Assembly: GCA_017560855.1 (NCBI GenBank)
Contig: JAFZEB010000126.1
Span: 1-9,088, forward strand
DNA from: Ruminiclostridium sp.
Lineage (GTDB): Bacteria > Bacillota > Clostridia > Oscillospirales > Oscillospiraceae
Reading direction: 5' to 3'
DNA: 9,088 bases
Shown: positions 7,045-9,088 of the stretch, piece after piece
Position numbering within the stretch: position 1 is the first letter of the stretch
Layout: the number at the start of each line of letters is the position of its first letter
The notes under the pieces: generated by a model
The model's database searches: none
What the model was told of the DNA's origin: nothing
What the model saw: only the letters and a program-made list of their open reading frames with translations
Translations under genes and position numbers: made by a program

Positions 7045-7449
7045 TCAGCCCAAAATGTTGGTCCGTTTGTTTTTGATCAGGTAGAGGGTCTTGCCGTCGG
7101 AACTGAGGCGGGCATTGTCCAGAACCTCAGGAACCTCCAGCATAATCTCCCGGAGTTTGTTCATGGCGATGACCATGACCCCCCGATCGGTGGACTCGAT
7201 GCCCTTCTCCTCCAGATGCTTGAAGAATGCATAGAAGTCCTTGTTGGCGAAGTAGTTTCTCCCCTCCAGGGTCACGGGCCGGTAGCGGCCGGACAGGAGG
7301 AGGGACTGCTCCATCCGCTCGGCGTGGATCAGATCCCCCTGGGAGGGACGAATCAGAAAGGCATACCGTCCCAGACCCTCCGGGTCTGCAAAGTGATACT
7401 CCGCCGATTCCTTATAGATTTTCCCCTCCGGGGTGGTTTCAATGAACAT
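7045..7449 (-). CDS. Hypothetical protein of 134 residues, downstream of the CDF exporter
   Basis: I do not recognise this family. ATG at 7449 is chosen because AAGGGAGG (complement of 7457-7464) lies 7 nt upstream. The longer in-frame opening to 7596 reads back into the CDF gene and gives Arg/Ser/Pro-rich out-of-frame sequence. The protein is a soluble, charged, mixed alpha/beta-looking chain with no signal peptide, no membrane helix and no cysteine. Visible segments include a polar N-terminus (IETTPEGKIYKES), a central NYFANKDFYAFFKHLEEKG, a hydrophobic VMVIAMNKLREIMLEVPEVL, and a terminal beta-like TLYLIKNKRTNILG. It begins 22 nt after the CDF stop, and that gap is mostly taken up by its own ribosome binding site, so co-transcription with the CDF gene is likely. 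It ends directly at the shared terminator. Its function is unknown, and a role linked to metal export is only a positional guess. Confidence 0.85.
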   Translation of the reverse strand: MFIETTPEGKIYKESAEYHFADPEGLGRYAFLIRPSQGDLIHAERMEQSLLLSGRYRPVTLEGRNYFANKDFYAFFKHLEEKGIESTDRGVMVIAMNKLREIMLEVPEVLDNARLSSDGKTLYLIKNKRTNILG

Positions 7450-7471
7450 CGGGATTCCTCCCTTGGTTGGT

Positions 7472-8593
7472 TTAGTCGCTGTAGGCCCGGTCGATCTGGA
7501 TGCGGAAGGTCCGGCCATACTTTTCGCCCAAGTCCTTCTCGATTTGGGCCACCAAGTACGTAGCATCCTGGCACTTGAAGTCAATGACCGCATCAAAAGA
7601 GATGTCCTTGGTCATATGATCCTCATAGAAAGCGTGCATGGCCATCACATACTTGTAGTTGGCCAAGTCCTTGCCAACCTCCAGTTCCAGCTTTTTCAGG
7701 TCATTCTCCTTGGTGTTCACCGCATAGAAGCCCACATAGAGTTCCATGTCATACTCATCCAGGATGAGCTTCTGGGCCTTCTTGCTGATGGCGTGGAGTT
7801 CCTCGGCCGTGCGCCAGTCATACACAGACACATTCACAGAACCCATCATCTTGGTGGGGCCGTAGTTGTGCAGGACCAGGTCGTAAGCACCCAGAACACC
7901 GTCCACCGTGCGCAGCTTGGCCTTGATCTCCTGGGTCAGTTCGGCGTCGGCACGGCCGCCCACAATGGAGTTCAGGGTATCCATGAGCATCTCCAGACCG
8001 GCCTTCAGGATGGCAATGGAGATGATGGCACCCACCCAGCCGTCGATGACGTAGCCGGTGAAAAAGTTCACCAGACCGGCCACCAGGGTACCGGCGGAAA
8101 TGAGGGCGTCAAAGGTGGCGTCAGCGCCGGAAGCCACCAGGGCATCAGAGTCGGTCTCCTTACCCACCTTCTTGGTGTAGGTGCCCAGAACCAGTTTGGT
8201 GGCAATACCCACCACCACGATGACCAGGGTGACCACAGAGTAGCTGGCCGCCTGGGGGTGGAGGATATTCTTCACAGAAGCACTGGCGGAGCCTGCGCCT
8301 GCCGCCAACACCATGCAGGCGATGATGATGGCGGTCAGGTACTCCACCCGGCCATAGCCGAAGGGATGCTTGGCGTCTGCCGGCCGACCGGCCAGCTTGG
8401 TGCCCAGAATGGTGATGACAGAAGAAAGGGCATCACTTAAGTTGTTCAGTGCGTCCAGCACGATGGCAATGGAGTTTGCCATCAGGCCCACGATGGCCTT
8501 AAAGGTCACCAGACACAGGTTGGTCAGAATGGCGATGACACTGGTGCGGACGATCTTTTTATCTCGCTGGACAACAATATTTTCTTTATCCAT
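7472..8593 (-). CDS. Cation diffusion facilitator (CDF) metal exporter, predicted Mn/Fe-type site
   Basis: The protein is 373 residues. Several membrane helices span about residues 15-210: near 17-38, 40-62, 86-105, 118-138, 160-180 and 184-204. The CDF hallmarks are present: LDALNNLSDALSS in helix 2, the PADAKHPFGYGRVEYL loop, and GADATFDALIS in helix 5. Aligning these with family motifs gives metal site A as N50, D54, D158 and D162. Zinc exporters usually have His or Asp at the first position and His in helix 5, so an N-D/D-D set points to Mn2+ or Fe2+ export (MntE-like) rather than Zn2+. A cytoplasmic domain follows (about 211-295), and then a further 75 or so residues that resemble a second copy of it, making the protein longer than the usual 300 or so. 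The start at ATG 8593 has only a weak purine-rich GAGAGAGAAAG upstream. The gene begins 28 nt after thrS, probably in the same transcript. Confidence 0.92.
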   Translation of the reverse strand: MDKENIVVQRDKKIVRTSVIAILTNLCLVTFKAIVGLMANSIAIVLDALNNLSDALSSVITILGTKLAGRPADAKHPFGYGRVEYLTAIIIACMVLAAGAGSASASVKNILHPQAASYSVVTLVIVVVGIATKLVLGTYTKKVGKETDSDALVASGADATFDALISAGTLVAGLVNFFTGYVIDGWVGAIISIAILKAGLEMLMDTLNSIVGGRADAELTQEIKAKLRTVDGVLGAYDLVLHNYGPTKMMGSVNVSVYDWRTAEELHAISKKAQKLILDEYDMELYVGFYAVNTKENDLKKLELEVGKDLANYKYVMAMHAFYEDHMTKDISFDAVIDFKCQDATYLVAQIEKDLGEKYGRTFRIQIDRAYSD

Positions 8594-8621
8594 AGTGTTC
8601 TTTCTCTCTCTCAGGCCGCGC
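8594..8621 (-). other. Short thrS-CDF intergenic gap with a pyrimidine-rich (+ strand) tract
   Basis: The 28-nt gap contains TTCTTTCTCTCTCTC on the + strand, which is a GAGAGAGAAAGAA purine tract on the coding strand, 5' of the CDF start. It holds no hairpin terminator and no room for a full promoter. It probably serves as the weak ribosome binding region of the CDF gene, and it supports co-transcription with thrS. Confidence 0.6.
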
Positions 8622-9088
8622 TTACAGGTCGGAGTCCTTCAGTTTCTCGTCCACGACCTTCTTGAACATGGTCTCGAACTCGTCCCAGGTCATAGCGCCC
8701 AGGTCGCCAGCTGCACGGTGACGGGGAGAAACGGTGCCGTTCTCCATGTCGCGGTCGCCGACCACCAGCATGTAGGGAACCTTGTCCAGCTGCGCCTCGC
8801 GGATCTTCTTGCCGATCTTCTCGTTGCGGTAGTCCACCTCCGCACGGTAGCCCTGGAGGTTCAGCTTCTTGGCCAGGTCTGCGCAGTAGTCGGCAGCACG
8901 GTCGGTAACGGGCAGGAAGCGGACCTGCTCGGGAGCCATCCAGCAGGGCAGAGCGCCGGCGTACTTCTCGATCAGCAGCGCCAGGGTGCGCTCATAGCAG
9001 CCCATAGACGTGCGGTGGATGATGTAGGGCAGCGCCTTCTCACCGTTCTCGTCGATATAGTACATGCCGAACTTGGCAGCCAGCAGCA
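8622..9088 (-). CDS. thrS: Threonyl-tRNA synthetase, C-terminal part (5' end outside the window)
   Basis: The open frame enters from the window edge (9088) and ends at TAA (complement of 8622-8624). About 155 residues are visible of an enzyme that is normally about 580-650. The edge codons read LLAAKFG before MYYIDENGEK, so the ATG at 9065 is internal. The segment PYIIHRTSMGCYERTLALL carries the class II motif 3 region (arginine in ERT), with IEKYAGALPCWMAPEQVRFL leading into the anticodon-binding domain. That domain contains YRAEVDYRNEKIGKKIREAQ, VPYMLVVGDRDMENGTVSPR and a charged C-terminal tail. The enzyme charges tRNA-Thr with threonine in the cytoplasm. In Firmicutes thrS is commonly controlled by a T-box leader, which would lie upstream and out of view. 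I see no terminator in the gap before the CDF gene, so read-through is likely. Confidence 0.95.
   Translation of the reverse strand, partial: LLAAKFGMYYIDENGEKALPYIIHRTSMGCYERTLALLIEKYAGALPCWMAPEQVRFLPVTDRAADYCADLAKKLNLQGYRAEVDYRNEKIGKKIREAQLDKVPYMLVVGDRDMENGTVSPRHRAAGDLGAMTWDEFETMFKKVVDEKLKDSDL

Noticed and set aside
7450..7596. Longer start (7596) for the hypothetical protein
   Set aside because: It would overlap the CDF gene by over 100 nt and adds Trp/Arg/Ser-rich out-of-frame sequence. ATG 7449 has a strong ribosome binding site at correct spacing.
7433..8440. 335-codon + strand open frame opposite the CDF gene
   Set aside because: It is His/Gly/Val-rich with no recognisable domain and no good ribosome binding site. 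The - strand carries clear CDF motifs.
8594..8621. Simple CT repeat as a functional repeat or phase-variation tract
   Set aside because: It is too short and mixed (CTCTCTCTC within a 15-nt pyrimidine run) and lies before the start codon, not within a coding frame. It is better explained as a purine-rich leader.
1..9088. CRISPR, transposon, phage, toxin-antitoxin, tRNA or riboswitch elements
   Set aside because: I saw no regularly spaced repeats, transposase motifs, tRNA cloverleaf or conserved riboswitch core, and gaps between genes are too short to hold most of these.

Overview
The window is gene-dense (about 95% coding) and GC-rich, and every stretch not covered by a gene is shorter than about 90 bases. 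Strong GGAGG-type ribosome binding sites, a MarR plus heterodimeric ABC exporter operon, a clostridial-type ThrRS tail and a clostridial GlpA-like/DUF1667 oxidoreductase pair suggest a high-GC anaerobic Firmicute, most like the gut Oscillospiraceae (Flavonifractor/Lawsonibacter/Oscillibacter-like). The taxonomic call is inference from protein style and base composition only. I see no RNA genes, CRISPR arrays, insertion sequences, phage genes or attachment sites.

Region 1 (1-4160, + strand) is a three-gene drug-exporter operon. It holds the C-terminal part of a MarR-family repressor (5' end outside the window), an ABC half-transporter with a degenerate ATP site, and a second half-transporter with a consensus ATP site. 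The ABC genes overlap by 1 nt. The operon ends in a strong intrinsic terminator. The two half-transporters complement each other motif by motif as expected for an asymmetric TM287/288-, BmrCD- or LmrCD-type heterodimer.

Region 2 (4181-7043, + strand) is a two-gene flavoprotein operon. The first gene is a GlpA/LhgO-like FAD oxidoreductase with a C-terminal BFD-type [2Fe-2S] domain, probably starting at TTG 4198. The second, overlapping by 4 nt, is an FAD/NAD(P) oxidoreductase fused to a cysteine-rich DUF1667 domain. Together they look like a compact, soluble counterpart of an anaerobic glycerol-3-phosphate dehydrogenase-type complex. The true substrate cannot be read from the sequence. No glpK, glpF or glpP is in view.

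Region 3 (7014-9088, - strand) converges on region 2, and the two share one symmetric terminator. Reading along the - strand, it holds the C-terminal part of threonyl-tRNA synthetase, a cation diffusion facilitator (CDF) exporter 27 nt downstream with an N-D/D-D metal site, and a small protein of unknown function 22 nt further on.

Most of the window is ordinary core and accessory metabolism. The least ordinary points are the oxidoreductase-DUF1667 fusion, the CDF with an apparent second C-terminal domain, and the unrecognised 134-residue protein tied to it. I see no evidence for a wholly new system.
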